NCBI GenBank assembly: GCA_947497495.1
Contig: CANMGT010000004.1
Coordinates: forward strand, 124,001 to 188,000
Source: an uncultured Lentibacter sp.
GTDB taxonomy: Bacteria > Pseudomonadota > Alphaproteobacteria > Rhodobacterales > Rhodobacteraceae
Reading direction: 5' to 3'
DNA length: 64,000 nucleotides
Positions 8,508-18,005 of this stretch are shown in pieces (position 1 is the stretch's first letter; each line of letters begins with the position of its first letter). The translations under genes and the position numbers were made by a program. The notes beneath the pieces were generated by a model that saw nothing but the letters and a program-made list of their open reading frames with translations, searched no databases and was not told where the DNA came from.

Positions 8508-10763
8508 ATGGCTGATGCAGAGATCAAAACAAACAGCCGCCAAATGCTGGCGCGCCTGCGCGAAGTCATGGCCGAAGACAGCGCGGGCCAAGCACGTCTC
8601 GACACGATCACCAAGCTGATCGCCGAAGAGATGCACTGCGAGGTTTGCTCGGTTTACCTGTTCCGCGACGAAGACACGCTCGAACTCTGCGCCACCGAAG
8701 GCCTCAACCCCGAAGCCGTGCACGAAACACGTATGAAAATGGGTGAAGGCCTTGTTGGGCGCGTCGCCCGCACAGGCCAGAGGATCAACACCCCCGATGC
8801 GCCCGCTGAAAAAGGCTTTCGCTATATGGCGGAAACCGGCGAAGAGCTTTACTCGAGCTTCCTCGGTGTGCCGATCCAGCGGTTGGGCGAAAAGCTCGGG
8901 GTTCTTGTGGTGCAAACCAAGGACAGCCGCGAGTTTATCGATATCGAGACAGACGCGCTGGAAGTTGTCGCGATGGTGCTGGCCGAGATGGCCGAGCTGG
9001 GGGCATTCGTTGGAGAAGGCGCGGCCCTCACGGCGCGCCACACGCAACCCGTATTGCTGCGCGGCGCAACGGGCCAGGAAGGCGCGGCTCAAGGCCATGT
9101 CTGGCTTCACGAACCGCGTGTTGTTGTGACCAACCCAATCGCGGAAGATCCGCACAGCGAGCTTGAGCGCCTCCACGAAGCCGTCGAAGAGGTGCGCGTT
9201 GGCGTTGACAAGATGCTCGCAGGCGCACGCGGTGGCGGCAAAGAACAGATCGAAGTGCTCGAAGCCTATCGCATGTTTGCCAACTCCAAAGGCTGGATGC
9301 GCCGTATGGAAGAAGACATCAGCCGCGGCCTTTCGGCGGAAGCCGCTGTTGAGAAGGAACAGTCAACGGCCCGCGCGCGCATGCAGCAAGTCAAAGACGC
9401 CTATCTGCGCGAAAGGCTGCATGATCTGGACGACCTGTCAAACCGCCTCCTGCGCAAGCTTACAGGCCAAGGCCTTGATACCGGGGCAGAAATGCCGTCA
9501 GACCCTGTGCTTATCGCCCGCAACATAGGCCCCGCCGAGTTGCTGGACTATGGCCGCTCGCTCAAAGCGATTGTGCTGGAAGAAGGCTCGGTTGGCAGCC
9601 ACGCCGCCATTGTCGCGCGCGCTCTTGCCATTCCGTTGGTGATCCATGCCAACCGCATCACAAACGAAGCTTTGAACGGCGATCACATCATGGTCGATGG
9701 CGATCAGGGGGTGGTGCACCTGCGCCCCGATGACACCGTTGTTGCCGCGTTCAAAGACAAAATCGCCATGCAAGCCGAAGCGCAGGAGCGCTACGCCTCG
9801 ATCCGCGACAAGCCCGCCAAAACCCTCGATGGCGTTACCGTGAGCTTGAAAATGAACGCTGGGTTGATGGCAGATTTGCCCTCTCTTGAAGGCTCCGGCG
9901 CTGACGGCGTTGGCCTCTTTCGCACTGAACTGCAATTCTTGGTGCGCAACCAGATGCCCAAACGCAGTGAGTTGTCAGCGCTTTATGCGCGCGTGCTCGA
10001 TGCCGCGCAGGGCAAGCGCGTGGTGTTTCGCACACTCGATATCGGCTCTGACAAAGTCTTGCCCTACATGAAGCCAAACGATGAGCCAAACCCGGCTCTC
10101 GGCTGGCGGGCGATCCGCGTGGGTCTCGACAAGCCCGGCGTATTGCGGATGCAGCTCCAAGCGCTCTTGCGCGCCGCCGCGGGCCGCCCGCTGACGGTCA
10201 TGTTCCCTTTTGTGGCGCAATCTGACGAATATTATGCAGCTCGCGCCGAAATGGACAAAGCCATGGCACGCGAAAAAGCTCTTGGGCATGTTGTCTCAAG
10301 CGATCTTGAAATCGGAGCGATGCTCGAGACGCCTTCTCTGGCCTTTGCACCAGACAAATTCTTCGACGATGTCGGCTTCCTGTCGATCGGTGGCAACGAC
10401 TTGAAGCAGTTCTTTTTCGCAGCTGACCGCGAAAACGAGCGCGTGCGTCGGCGCTATGACACGCTCAACGTCAGCTTCCTGACTTTTCTGGAGCAGATTG
10501 TGCAGCGTTGCAGCGCCTCCAACACCCCGCTGAGTTTCTGCGGAGAAGATGCTGGCCGCCCTGTCGAGGCGATTTGCCTTGCCGCGATTGGCCTGCACAC
10601 CCTGTCGATGCGCCCTGCCTCTATCGGGCCCGTGAAAAGCATGTTGCGGCGGGTTGATCTGGGCGAGGTGCGCGCCATCATCCATGCGGCACGTGAGGCT
10701 GGCGAGCAATCGGTGCGCCCCTTGGTGTTGGACTACCTGAGAAACCTGAATCGCTCGACTTGA
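8508..10763 (+). CDS. ptsP: Phosphoenolpyruvate-protein phosphotransferase PtsP (EI-Ntr)
   Basis: First enzyme of the nitrogen phosphotransferase system: it autophosphorylates from PEP and feeds NPr and EIIA-Ntr. The 751-residue product has an N-terminal GAF domain (about 20-170), the phosphohistidine swivelling domain with His365 in GSHAAIVARALAIP, and the PEP-binding barrel with GGNDLKQF and the catalytic Cys678 in FCGEDAGRP. The frame is open to 8433, but ATG 8508 fits the family start and follows a GGGAG ribosome site at a long spacing. The following EcsC gene converges on it. Confidence 0.95.
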   Translation: MADAEIKTNSRQMLARLREVMAEDSAGQARLDTITKLIAEEMHCEVCSVYLFRDEDTLELCATEGLNPEAVHETRMKMGEGLVGRVARTGQRINTPDAPAEKGFRYMAETGEELYSSFLGVPIQRLGEKLGVLVVQTKDSREFIDIETDALEVVAMVLAEMAELGAFVGEGAALTARHTQPVLLRGATGQEGAAQGHVWLHEPRVVVTNPIAEDPHSELERLHEAVEEVRVGVDKMLAGARGGGKEQIEVLEAYRMFANSKGWMRRMEEDISRGLSAEAAVEKEQSTARARMQQVKDAYLRERLHDLDDLSNRLLRKLTGQGLDTGAEMPSDPVLIARNIGPAELLDYGRSLKAIVLEEGSVGSHAAIVARALAIPLVIHANRITNEALNGDHIMVDGDQGVVHLRPDDTVVAAFKDKIAMQAEAQERYASIRDKPAKTLDGVTVSLKMNAGLMADLPSLEGSGADGVGLFRTELQFLVRNQMPKRSELSALYARVLDAAQGKRVVFRTLDIGSDKVLPYMKPNDEPNPALGWRAIRVGLDKPGVLRMQLQALLRAAAGRPLTVMFPFVAQSDEYYAARAEMDKAMAREKALGHVVSSDLEIGAMLETPSLAFAPDKFFDDVGFLSIGGNDLKQFFFAADRENERVRRRYDTLNVSFLTFLEQIVQRCSASNTPLSFCGEDAGRPVEAICLAAIGLHTLSMRPASIGPVKSMLRRVDLGEVRAIIHAAREAGEQSVRPLVLDYLRNLNRST

Positions 10764-10797
10764 GCTGCCTTTTGTTCCCAACTGTGTCTAACCCTGC

Positions 10798-11583
10798 CTA
10801 AGCCCGGTTTACCTTGGGCTTGGCAAGTTTGCTTCTCAGCCTTTCAGTCATGTCCGGCAAGGCAATGTCAGCCCTGATGGCCAGCCGCCGCAGCCCGAAA
10901 TGAACATGCGCCATGTCCTGATAATAGCTCGTGTAGGCATAATTCGTTGCCGCTCCCGCAGCCGCTCCGAGCACAGGCACTGTCTGCGCGGCGAGCTTCT
11001 GGCCCAGAACGACGCCAAAGCGCGGGGCAACCCGGGCAATCAGCGTTTTAAGCGCCGCGCCGTTGACAAGCACCCGCGTCGACAGAAAGGCAAGGTCGGC
11101 GCCGTCGTCGTCCTCAAGCGGGCCGGCAACCGCGAAAACCTGTATACAGTCATATTTCACCGCAGCCTCGCTGGTGTCAAAACCGTGCTCTTCTGCGATC
11201 GTCTGGATCGCGCGCAACAGCACAGTTGTCGTGATCGGCAACTCGGCCAGCGCACTGGGCAGCCCGCCAAACCCGCCAGCGGCGCCCATCCCTGTGGCGA
11301 GCACTTTTGAAAGCCAGCTTGGCCCATCGCCCAACTTGCTGCGCGAACGCGTCGCCGCCTCAAGGGCAAGCCCCAAGGCGCGCTCTGTCTGCGCCGAAAG
11401 CGCGTCTTGCACAGGTTTTGGCAATTGCTCGATAAGCCCGTCGGCTTGCCCGCCAACAAAGTTGAGCACGTCAATCACCGGACTGCCCGCACGTTTGTAG
11501 CGCGCAGCCAGCGCTTTCAACTCGGCCTCCACCTCCACATCAGCGATCGGCGCGTCGAGGACTTCTATACCAGATAAGTTCAT
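10798..11583 (-). CDS. EcsC family protein
   Basis: A 261-residue member of the EcsC family, named after the third gene of the Bacillus ecs ABC-transporter locus; the biochemical role is unknown. The central part is rich in small hydrophobic residues (TGMGAAGGFGGLPSALAELP, then ITTTVLLRAIQTIAEEHGFD), a pattern typical of the family and suggestive of membrane association. It converges with ptsP (34-base gap). The GNAT gene ends 31 bases upstream on the same strand, so the two may be co-transcribed. Confidence 0.8.
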   Translation of the reverse strand: MNLSGIEVLDAPIADVEVEAELKALAARYKRAGSPVIDVLNFVGGQADGLIEQLPKPVQDALSAQTERALGLALEAATRSRSKLGDGPSWLSKVLATGMGAAGGFGGLPSALAELPITTTVLLRAIQTIAEEHGFDTSEAAVKYDCIQVFAVAGPLEDDDGADLAFLSTRVLVNGAALKTLIARVAPRFGVVLGQKLAAQTVPVLGAAAGAATNYAYTSYYQDMAHVHFGLRRLAIRADIALPDMTERLRSKLAKPKVNRA

Positions 11584-11614
11584 GAGCTTAACATTGGGGT
11601 TAAAACGCCGAATT

Positions 11615-12178
11615 TCAAGCGTCGCGGGTGACGTCCCCTGCCACAGACTGCCAAGCGCCCTCTTGCAACGCGCGCCCCAAAATACGCTCGGGGTTTGTCG
11701 GCGGCGGCATGTTGACGCCGCTCAGGGGCGTAAACCCGAAGCGCGCATAGTAAGGCGCATCGCCGACAAGCATCACCCGCTGCCAGCCCAAAGCCTCGGC
11801 CGTTGCCAGACTTTCGCGAATGAGCCGCCCGCCTATGCCCTCGCCTTGGCGCGTCGGGTGTACAGCCACAGGCCCAAGCAGCAAACTGCGCGCGCCCCCG
11901 ACAAGAACCGGCCAATACCGGATCGCCGCCGCCAGAATGCCGGCTTCATCCCGCGCCACCATCGAAAGTGCGGCAACAGGCGGCACTCCCTCGCGCAAGC
12001 GATACGAAGACAAGCCCTCTCGCCCCGGTGCGAAGCACAAGTCATAGAGGTTTTCGACTTCCCAACTCTCGCTGGCTATCTCGGCGGTGAGTGTGATCAC
12101 GGCGTTCGCGCCCCTTTCGGCTGGAAACGGGCCTAACACGTCGCTATGCAGAGGTGCAAACAAAGGATCACGCAGCAT
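11615..12178 (-). CDS. GNAT family N-acetyltransferase
   Basis: A 187-residue acetyl-CoA-dependent N-acetyltransferase. The core motif A is visible as LGPVAVHPTRQGEGIGGRLI, followed by the YYARFGFTP beta-strand region. The substrate is unknown. The frame is open 37 codons further upstream, but the ATG at 12178 (MLRDPLFAPLH) is the family-like start. That start codon overlaps, on the opposite strand, the start codon of the flavin reductase gene (shared bases CATG), so each leader lies inside the other gene. Confidence 0.82.
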   Translation of the reverse strand: MLRDPLFAPLHSDVLGPFPAERGANAVITLTAEIASESWEVENLYDLCFAPGREGLSSYRLREGVPPVAALSMVARDEAGILAAAIRYWPVLVGGARSLLLGPVAVHPTRQGEGIGGRLIRESLATAEALGWQRVMLVGDAPYYARFGFTPLSGVNMPPPTNPERILGRALQEGAWQSVAGDVTRDA

Positions 12179-12782
12179 GTTTTTTCGCCCCTCAGATGGC
12201 CACGGATTGCCACACAACCCGTTTAACGCCCTCATCGTGCCGCGCCCGATAGCCTGGATATCGACCCGCAGCGCCGAGGGCATCGACAACCTCGCCCCCT
12301 ATTCTTTCTTCTCGGGAGCAGCCTATGAGCCGCCACAGGTGATGTTTGCCAGCACCGGCACGAAAGACGACCAAGAGGGCACGAAAGACACGCTCGCCAA
12401 CATCCGCGCGACAGGCGTTTTCTGTATCAACCTCGTGGAAGAAGCAGCCACCGACGCCATGAACGCCTCCTCTGCGACGCTGCCAGCGGGAGAGTCCGAA
12501 TTTGACCACGCAAACCTGACTCGTGAAGACTGCGAAACCATCGCCTGTGCGCGCGTAGAAGGCGCGCCGGCCAGTCTGGAATGCAAACTTGTGGATATTC
12601 ACCGCTCTCGCGGCGCTGCCAATTTCGTAACCATTGGCGAAGTCACAGGCATTCACTTGCGCGACGATTGCATCGTTGACGGCAAGTTTGACGCCACCCG
12701 CTTCACGCCGCTCGCCCGCATGGGCTATCGCGATTACACCACAGTGCGCGACGTGTTCGAACTTTCACGCCCTGACGACTGA
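12177..12782 (+). CDS. Flavin reductase family protein (FMN-binding)
   Basis: A 201-residue protein of the DIM6/NtaB flavin-reductase-like group. It shows the N-terminal PRPIAWISTRS signature, the NLAPYSFFSGAAYEPP FMN-binding stretch, and TLANIRATGVFCINLV. Members either supply reduced flavin to monooxygenases or simply bind FMN; partner and substrate are not evident here. ATG 12177 is preceded by AAAGGA at 12161. It diverges from the GNAT gene with overlapping start codons and is followed by an MFS gene 74 bases later. Confidence 0.85.
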   Translation: MFFRPSDGHGLPHNPFNALIVPRPIAWISTRSAEGIDNLAPYSFFSGAAYEPPQVMFASTGTKDDQEGTKDTLANIRATGVFCINLVEEAATDAMNASSATLPAGESEFDHANLTREDCETIACARVEGAPASLECKLVDIHRSRGAANFVTIGEVTGIHLRDDCIVDGKFDATRFTPLARMGYRDYTTVRDVFELSRPDD

Positions 12783-12856
12783 ACCATAAGCCATAAGCGA
12801 CTTAAAAGGCGCAAAACCCGCTTGCGCGCCGCTGCCAAGCGCGTTTGAAGTGGGCT

Positions 12857-14080
12857 ATGCGTTTGCTTGTCTCCTTTGCGGCTTTGTTTATGTCGGTTGC
12901 CCTGTTGCAACTGTCCAACGGCGGCGTGGGTCCGCTCGACGCGCTCTCCGGCCTTGCGCTCAATTTCTCGCGCGCCCAGATCGGGATGCTGGGCTCCGCC
13001 CATTTCCTCGGGTTTTTCATCGGGTGCTGGTGGGCGCCGCGCCTGATGGGCTCTGTCGGCCACAGCCGCGCTTTTGCCGCCTTCACAGCCCTCGGCGCAA
13101 TGGCGCTCCTCAGCCACTATATTGTCATCGACGCCACGGCATGGGCCGTCATGCGCATTGCATCAGGCCTCTGCGTTGCAGGGTGCTACACTGTCATCGA
13201 AGCTTGGCTACAGGCCAAAGTCACCAACGAAAGCCGCGGCCGCACGATGGGCGTCTACCGTGTGGTTGACATGAGCGCCTCGCTCTTCAGCCAGCTTCTG
13301 ATCGGCTTCCTCGACCCCGCAAGCTATGTCTCCTATAGCGTGCTGGCCATCCTGTGCTGCGCCGCCCTCTTGCCACTGACGCTCACAAAAGCCAGCCAGC
13401 CAGAAACCCCGAGCGCCCCGCGCCTGCGCCCGATGCTGGCTGTTACACGCTCGCCGCTTGCGGCGGCTGGCGTGGTCGTCGCGGCCCTCAGTTCAGCATC
13501 TTTTCGTATGGTCGGGCCTGTTTACGGCCAAGAAGTCGGGCTTGAGATCGGCCAGATCGCCACATTCCTCGCAGCCTTTGTTTTGGGTGGTGCGCTGGCG
13601 CAATACCCCGCAGGGTGGCTTGCCGACAAATACGACAGGCGCTGGGTGCTGATCTGGTTCTCGCTTGCCGCCATCGTCAGCTGTGCCTCAACGGCTCTGC
13701 TGCAAGGCCTATCAACCTCCGGCATTTTCCTCAACGCGGCGTTCTTTGGCATGACAACCTTCCCGATCTACTCTGTCGCAGCTGCCCACGCCCACGACTT
13801 TGCCAGCTCTGAAGAACGTGTCGAGCTCTCAGCCGCGCTGATGTTCTGGTTTGCAACCGGCGCCATCGCCGCGCCACTGCTGGCTTCAAAACTCATGGAA
13901 AGTTATGGCCCGCCCGCCTTGTTCATCATGATCGCCGTAGGCCATGGCGTGCTCGCGGTTTTCGGCCTCGCCCGCATGCGCACCCGCTCAAGCCCTGCCG
14001 AACGCACCCCTTATATCTACGCGCCCCGCACCTCCTTCACCATCGGGCGCCTCATGGGCCGCGCACGCGACAAAAAGTGA
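12857..14080 (+). CDS. Major facilitator superfamily transporter (YcaD-like)
   Basis: A hydrophobic protein of about 407 residues with roughly 12 membrane segments. It shows the MFS loop signature in two places: after TM2 (WWAPRLMGSVGH) and after TM8 (GWLADKYDRR). The arrangement resembles YcaD-type exporters or sugar-related MFS proteins, but the cargo is unknown. ATG 12857 is chosen; a TTG four codons earlier (12845) is also open, and neither has a strong ribosome site. It lies on the same strand as the flavin reductase. Confidence 0.85.
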   Translation: MRLLVSFAALFMSVALLQLSNGGVGPLDALSGLALNFSRAQIGMLGSAHFLGFFIGCWWAPRLMGSVGHSRAFAAFTALGAMALLSHYIVIDATAWAVMRIASGLCVAGCYTVIEAWLQAKVTNESRGRTMGVYRVVDMSASLFSQLLIGFLDPASYVSYSVLAILCCAALLPLTLTKASQPETPSAPRLRPMLAVTRSPLAAAGVVVAALSSASFRMVGPVYGQEVGLEIGQIATFLAAFVLGGALAQYPAGWLADKYDRRWVLIWFSLAAIVSCASTALLQGLSTSGIFLNAAFFGMTTFPIYSVAAAHAHDFASSEERVELSAALMFWFATGAIAAPLLASKLMESYGPPALFIMIAVGHGVLAVFGLARMRTRSSPAERTPYIYAPRTSFTIGRLMGRARDKK

Positions 14081-14107
14081 GCCCTTTCTATTGCCGCAAA
14101 TATCCCG

Positions 14108-14128
14108 GGGGCGTGGGGGCTACGCCCC
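14108..14128 (+). terminator. GC-rich hairpin between the MFS gene and metG
   Basis: GGGGCGT (14108-14114) pairs with ACGCCCC (14122-14128) around GGGGGCT, preceded by AAATATCCCGG. This kind of AAATATCCCGGGGG-GTGGGGGC sequence is common after genes in Rhodobacterales genomes (from general familiarity). No T tract follows. Confidence 0.5.
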
Positions 14129-14235
14129 GCTTCTGAAGCATTAAGCCAGAGCAGAATTCGAAACCTGTAGAACCTGTCCGCTCAATCCGCTAAAGACCCT
14201 CAAACAGAACTTTAAAGAACGGGCGGGCAAGACAC

Positions 14236-15939
14236 ATGGCACGGCACCTCATCACATCCGCAATCCCCTATATCAACGGGATCAAACACCTCGGAAACCT
14301 CGTTGGAAGCCAGCTTCCCGCCGATCTTTTCGCGCGCTACCAGCGTGCGCGCGGCAACGAAGTTCTGTTCCTTTGCGCGACGGATGAACACGGCACACCT
14401 GCCGAACTGGCCGCCGCCAAAGCAGGAAAGCCGGTCGCCGAATACTGTGCCGAAATGCACGACGTGCAGGCCAAAATTGCCGAAGGTTTCGGCCTTAGCT
14501 TTGACCACTTCGGGCGTTCTTCCAGCGCCGAGAACCAAGCGCTCACTCAACATTTCGCCGGCAAACTGGCCGATGCTGGCCTGATTGAGGAAGTCGATGA
14601 AACGCAGATTTACTCCAAAGCCGATGGCCGCTTTTTGCCGGATCGCTACATTGAAGGCACCTGCCCCAACTGCGGTTTCGAAGACGCGCGAGGCGACCAG
14701 TGCGACAACTGCACCAAGCAGCTTGACCCGACTGATCTGATCAACCCCCACTCGACGATCTCGGGCAGCACAGACCTTGAAGAACGGGCCACAAAGCACC
14801 TCTACCTCAAGCAAAGCCAGCTGCGCGACACCTTGCAAGACTGGATCAACACCAAGACAGACTGGCCCGTCCTGACAACATCGATTGCCAACAAATGGCT
14901 CAATGACGGAGACGGTTTGCAAGACCGTGGCATCACCCGCGACCTTGACTGGGGCGTGCCTGTAAAACGCGGCACCCAGGACTGGCCGGGCATGGAAGGC
15001 AAAGTCTTCTATGTCTGGTTTGACGCGCCGATCGAATACATCGCCTGCTCGCAGGAATGGGCTTCCGGAGACGAGTGGCAGCGCTGGTGGCGCACCGACA
15101 AAGGCGCCGGCGACGTGACCTACACCCAGTTCATGGGCAAGGACAACGTGCCGTTCCACACCCTCAGCTTCCCCGCGACAATCCTTGGCTCGGGAGAGCC
15201 GTGGAAGCTTGTCGATTACATCAAAAGCTTCAACTACCTCAATTACGAAGGCGGCCAGTTCTCCACGTCTCGTGGCCGTGGCGTCTTCATGGACCAAGCG
15301 CTTGAAATCCTGCCAGCAGACATCTGGCGCTGGTGGCTTTTGTCAAACTGCCCCGAGACGTCAGATGCCGAGTTCACGTGGGAAGGCTTCCAAAGCGGTG
15401 TCAACAAAGACCTCTCCGATGTGCTGGGCAACTTTGTCTCGCGCGTCACGAAATTCTGCCGCTCGAAGTTCGGCGAAACCGTCCCCAAAGCAGGTACATA
15501 CGGGCCCGAGGAGGACGCGCTTATCGCCGAGCTGACCAAACGCATCCGCGCCTATGAGGGCCACATGGAAGCGATGGACGTGCGCAAATCAGCGCAAGAA
15601 CTGCGCGCTATCTGGGCGCTCGGGAACGAATACCTCCAAGATGCAGCACCGTGGACGCTCTTCAAAACCGACCCCGACCAAGCCGCAGCACAGATCCGCC
15701 TCGCGCTCAATCTCATCCGCCTCTACGCGGTTCTCTCGGCCCCGTTCATGCCAACGACCTCGGCAAAGCTTTTTGTGGCGATGAACTCACTGGACACAAG
15801 CTGGCCCGACGACGTCACAGCCGCCCTCGGAAGCCTCGCCCCCGGCCATGAATTCTCCGTTCCCGATAACCTTTTCGCCAAAATCACCGACGAAGAGCGA
15901 GAGGGTTGGGCAGAACGGTTTTCGGGCATTCGCGACTAA
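14236..15939 (+). CDS. metG: Methionyl-tRNA synthetase
   Basis: Charges tRNA-Met with methionine. The 567-residue class I synthetase has the HIGH-like motif as KHLGN near the N terminus. The zinc-binding insert has CPNCG and CDNC about residues 140-160, and the KMSKS-like loop reads FSTSRGRG near residue 340. It lacks the C-terminal tRNA-binding appendage of longer MetG proteins. ATG 14236 follows GGGCGGGC and aligns with the family start. It stands as a single gene. Confidence 0.95.
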   Translation: MARHLITSAIPYINGIKHLGNLVGSQLPADLFARYQRARGNEVLFLCATDEHGTPAELAAAKAGKPVAEYCAEMHDVQAKIAEGFGLSFDHFGRSSSAENQALTQHFAGKLADAGLIEEVDETQIYSKADGRFLPDRYIEGTCPNCGFEDARGDQCDNCTKQLDPTDLINPHSTISGSTDLEERATKHLYLKQSQLRDTLQDWINTKTDWPVLTTSIANKWLNDGDGLQDRGITRDLDWGVPVKRGTQDWPGMEGKVFYVWFDAPIEYIACSQEWASGDEWQRWWRTDKGAGDVTYTQFMGKDNVPFHTLSFPATILGSGEPWKLVDYIKSFNYLNYEGGQFSTSRGRGVFMDQALEILPADIWRWWLLSNCPETSDAEFTWEGFQSGVNKDLSDVLGNFVSRVTKFCRSKFGETVPKAGTYGPEEDALIAELTKRIRAYEGHMEAMDVRKSAQELRAIWALGNEYLQDAAPWTLFKTDPDQAAAQIRLALNLIRLYAVLSAPFMPTTSAKLFVAMNSLDTSWPDDVTAALGSLAPGHEFSVPDNLFAKITDEEREGWAERFSGIRD

Positions 15940-16033
15940 GCTGGCTTGACTTGAAGGAGCGCCTTGCGGCGCACTCTATGTCTCGTCCTTACGCCTTTGG
16001 CGACGTCCTCGGGCGGGCGCTTGTTGCATGGGC

Positions 16034-16061
16034 TTGACAGACTCCCCCTATTTGTTAACAT
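16034..16061 (+). promoter_or_regulatory. Promoter of the hpa operon
   Basis: A perfect TTGACA (16034-16039) is followed after 16 bases by TAACAT (16056-16061, 4 of 6 matches to TATAAT). The start site would fall near 16068, about 22 bases before hpaF. The -10 lies inside a palindrome, which suggests repressor control. Confidence 0.6.
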
Positions 16062-16080
16062 GTTAATCAAATAGGGGGAG
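16042..16080. promoter_or_regulatory. Nested palindrome over the hpa promoter, candidate operator
   Basis: Two exactly complementary 13-base arms, CTCCCCCTATTTG (16042-16054) and CAAATAGGGGGAG (16068-16080), flank a second perfect palindrome, TTAACATGTTAA (16055-16066). The inner palindrome covers the -10 and the right arm holds the hpaF Shine-Dalgarno. Since transcription should start near 16068, the left arm would not be in the RNA, so a DNA operator (for example for a MarR-type HpaR) is more likely than an RNA hairpin. Confidence 0.65.
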
Positions 16081-16089
16081 GATTCGGCA

Positions 16090-16479
16090 ATGCCGCATTT
16101 TTCAATTGAATACTCGGCCAACCTCGAGGCCCATGTCGACATGGCAACATTGTGCGATACGCTGCGCCTTGCCGCGATTGAAACCGGCCTGTTTCCAATG
16201 GCAGGTATCCGCGTGCGTGCCTTCAAGGCAGATCACGTCAGCATCGCCGACGGCAACCCCGATCACGCCTTTCTCGACCTCTCCATTCGCCTGCGCGAAG
16301 GTCGCGAGCAACAGGCCAAGGAGGCCGCGACGCAGCACATTTTTGCGGCCCTTAAGGCCCTCCTCGCCCCCGCCATGGCCAAAGCCCCGATCGCGCTGTC
16401 CATCGAGATGCGAGACATCGACGCCTCCTTGAGCCCCAAGGCCGGCACCATCCGTGACCATTTGAAGAAAGAGACCTGA
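16090..16479 (+). CDS. hpaF: 5-carboxymethyl-2-hydroxymuconate Delta-isomerase
   Basis: Isomerises 5-carboxymethyl-2-hydroxymuconate in the homoprotocatechuate meta-cleavage pathway. The 129-residue product belongs to the tautomerase superfamily: it begins MPHFSIEYS, leaving Pro2 as the catalytic N-terminal proline after Met removal. The length matches the CHMI family (about 126). It is the first gene of a seven-gene operon, directly behind the promoter/palindrome, and hpaE starts one base after its stop. Confidence 0.9.
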   Translation: MPHFSIEYSANLEAHVDMATLCDTLRLAAIETGLFPMAGIRVRAFKADHVSIADGNPDHAFLDLSIRLREGREQQAKEAATQHIFAALKALLAPAMAKAPIALSIEMRDIDASLSPKAGTIRDHLKKET

Positions 16480-16480
16480 C

Positions 16481-17992
16481 ATGAGCGACCTCTCAGCAAA
16501 CATCGAAAAAGCCAACGCCTACCTCGCGCGTTTCAAAGACAAAGGCGTGATGAACCTGATCGACGGAAAGTCAGTTCCCGCGCTCTCAGGACAGACTTTT
16601 GACAATGCCTCACCCGTCGACGAAGCACTTCTGTGCAAAGTGGCCAAGTCCGACGGCGCGGACATCGACGCAGCCGCCAAAGCCGCGCACGCCGCCTTCC
16701 CCGCATGGCGCGACATGCCCCTCGTTGAGCGCAAGAAAATCCTCCACAAGATCGCCGATGGCATCGTGGCGCGCGCTGAAGAGATCGCCTTCGCTGAATG
16801 CCTGGATACGGGCCAAGCCCTCCGGTTCATGTCAAAAGCCGCCCTGCGCGGCGCTGAAAACTTCCGCTTCTTCGCGGATAAAGCGCCTGCCGCGCGTGAC
16901 GGGCAGGCCCTTCCCTCGCCCACGCTCATGAACGTGACAACGCGCACGCCCATCGGCCCTGTTGGCGTCATCACGCCATGGAACACGCCCTTCATGCTCT
17001 CGACCTGGAAGATCGCGCCAGCGCTCGCCGCGGGCTGCACCGTGGTTCACAAACCCGCCGAGTTCAGCCCGATCACCGCGAGCATTCTAGCCGACATCGC
17101 CCACGAGGCAGGCTTGCCCGCCGGAGTTTGGAACCTCGTCAACGGTTTTGGCGAAGACGCCGGCCGCGCACTGACCGAGCACAAACTGATCAAAGCCATC
17201 GCTTTTGTTGGTGAAAGCAGCACCGGCAGCATGATCATGCGCCAAGGCTCGGAAACCCTCAAACGCGTACACTTCGAGCTTGGTGGCAAGAACCCTGTCA
17301 TCGTGTTTGACGACGCGGACCAAGACCGCGCGCTCGATGCGGCGATCTTCATGATCTATTCTCTCAACGGCGAGCGCTGCACCTCCTCCTCGCGCCTGCT
17401 TGTTCAGAAATCAATCGCCGGAGCGTTTACCCAAAAACTCATCGCGCGTGTCGAGAACATCAAAGTCGGCCACCCGCTTGACCCCGCAACAGAAGTTGGC
17501 CCGCTCATTCACAAGGTGCATTACGACAAGGTTTGCTCGTATTTTGATGTCGCCAAGCAAGACGGAGCGACGATTGCCGCAGGTGGTAAAGCTCCGCAGG
17601 GCAAAGGCCACTACGTGCGCCCGACACTGTTTACTGACGCCACACCAGACATGCGCATCGCTCAGGAAGAAATCTTCGGGCCGGTTCTCACGACCCTGAC
17701 TTTCGAAACAGAAGACGAGGCGCTCGAAATCGCCAATGGCACCGAATATGGCCTCACAGGCTATGTCTGGACGCAAGACATAACCCGCGCCATGCGCTTC
17801 ACAGACAAGCTTGAAGCTGGCATGATCTGGGTCAATTCCGAGAATGTGCGCCACCTGCCGACACCGTTTGGCGGCGTCAAAGCCAGCGGCATCGGGCGCG
17901 ACGGCGGCGAATGGAGCTTTGACTTCTACATGGAGCAAAAGCACATCGGATTTGCCATCGGGGAGCACAACATCCCGCGCCTCGGCGCATAG
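16481..17992 (+). CDS. hpaE: 5-carboxymethyl-2-hydroxymuconate semialdehyde dehydrogenase
   Basis: Oxidises the ring-cleavage semialdehyde to 5-carboxymethyl-2-hydroxymuconate with NAD. The 503-residue aldehyde dehydrogenase shows TPWNTPFMLSTWKIAPALAA, the base Glu266 in FELGGKNP and the nucleophile Cys300 in NGERCTSSSR. The specificity assignment rests on its position between hpaF and the extradiol dioxygenases as well as on close resemblance to HpaE. The next gene starts 13 bases after its stop behind a GGAGGGAG ribosome site. Confidence 0.92.
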   Translation: MSDLSANIEKANAYLARFKDKGVMNLIDGKSVPALSGQTFDNASPVDEALLCKVAKSDGADIDAAAKAAHAAFPAWRDMPLVERKKILHKIADGIVARAEEIAFAECLDTGQALRFMSKAALRGAENFRFFADKAPAARDGQALPSPTLMNVTTRTPIGPVGVITPWNTPFMLSTWKIAPALAAGCTVVHKPAEFSPITASILADIAHEAGLPAGVWNLVNGFGEDAGRALTEHKLIKAIAFVGESSTGSMIMRQGSETLKRVHFELGGKNPVIVFDDADQDRALDAAIFMIYSLNGERCTSSSRLLVQKSIAGAFTQKLIARVENIKVGHPLDPATEVGPLIHKVHYDKVCSYFDVAKQDGATIAAGGKAPQGKGHYVRPTLFTDATPDMRIAQEEIFGPVLTTLTFETEDEALEIANGTEYGLTGYVWTQDITRAMRFTDKLEAGMIWVNSENVRHLPTPFGGVKASGIGRDGGEWSFDFYMEQKHIGFAIGEHNIPRLGA

Positions 17993-18005
17993 GAGGGAGA
18001 AGATC

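Noticed and set aside
12177..12782. Flavin reductase as HpaC partner of the hpa operon
   Set aside because: It lies 3.3 kb away behind an MFS gene and metG, belongs to the DIM6/NtaB-like group, and no HpaB is present.
16042..16080. RNA hairpin hiding the hpaF ribosome site as the main explanation
   Set aside because: The TTGACA/TAACAT promoter would start transcription near 16068, so the left arm is probably not transcribed; a DNA operator is more likely. Kept only as an alternative.
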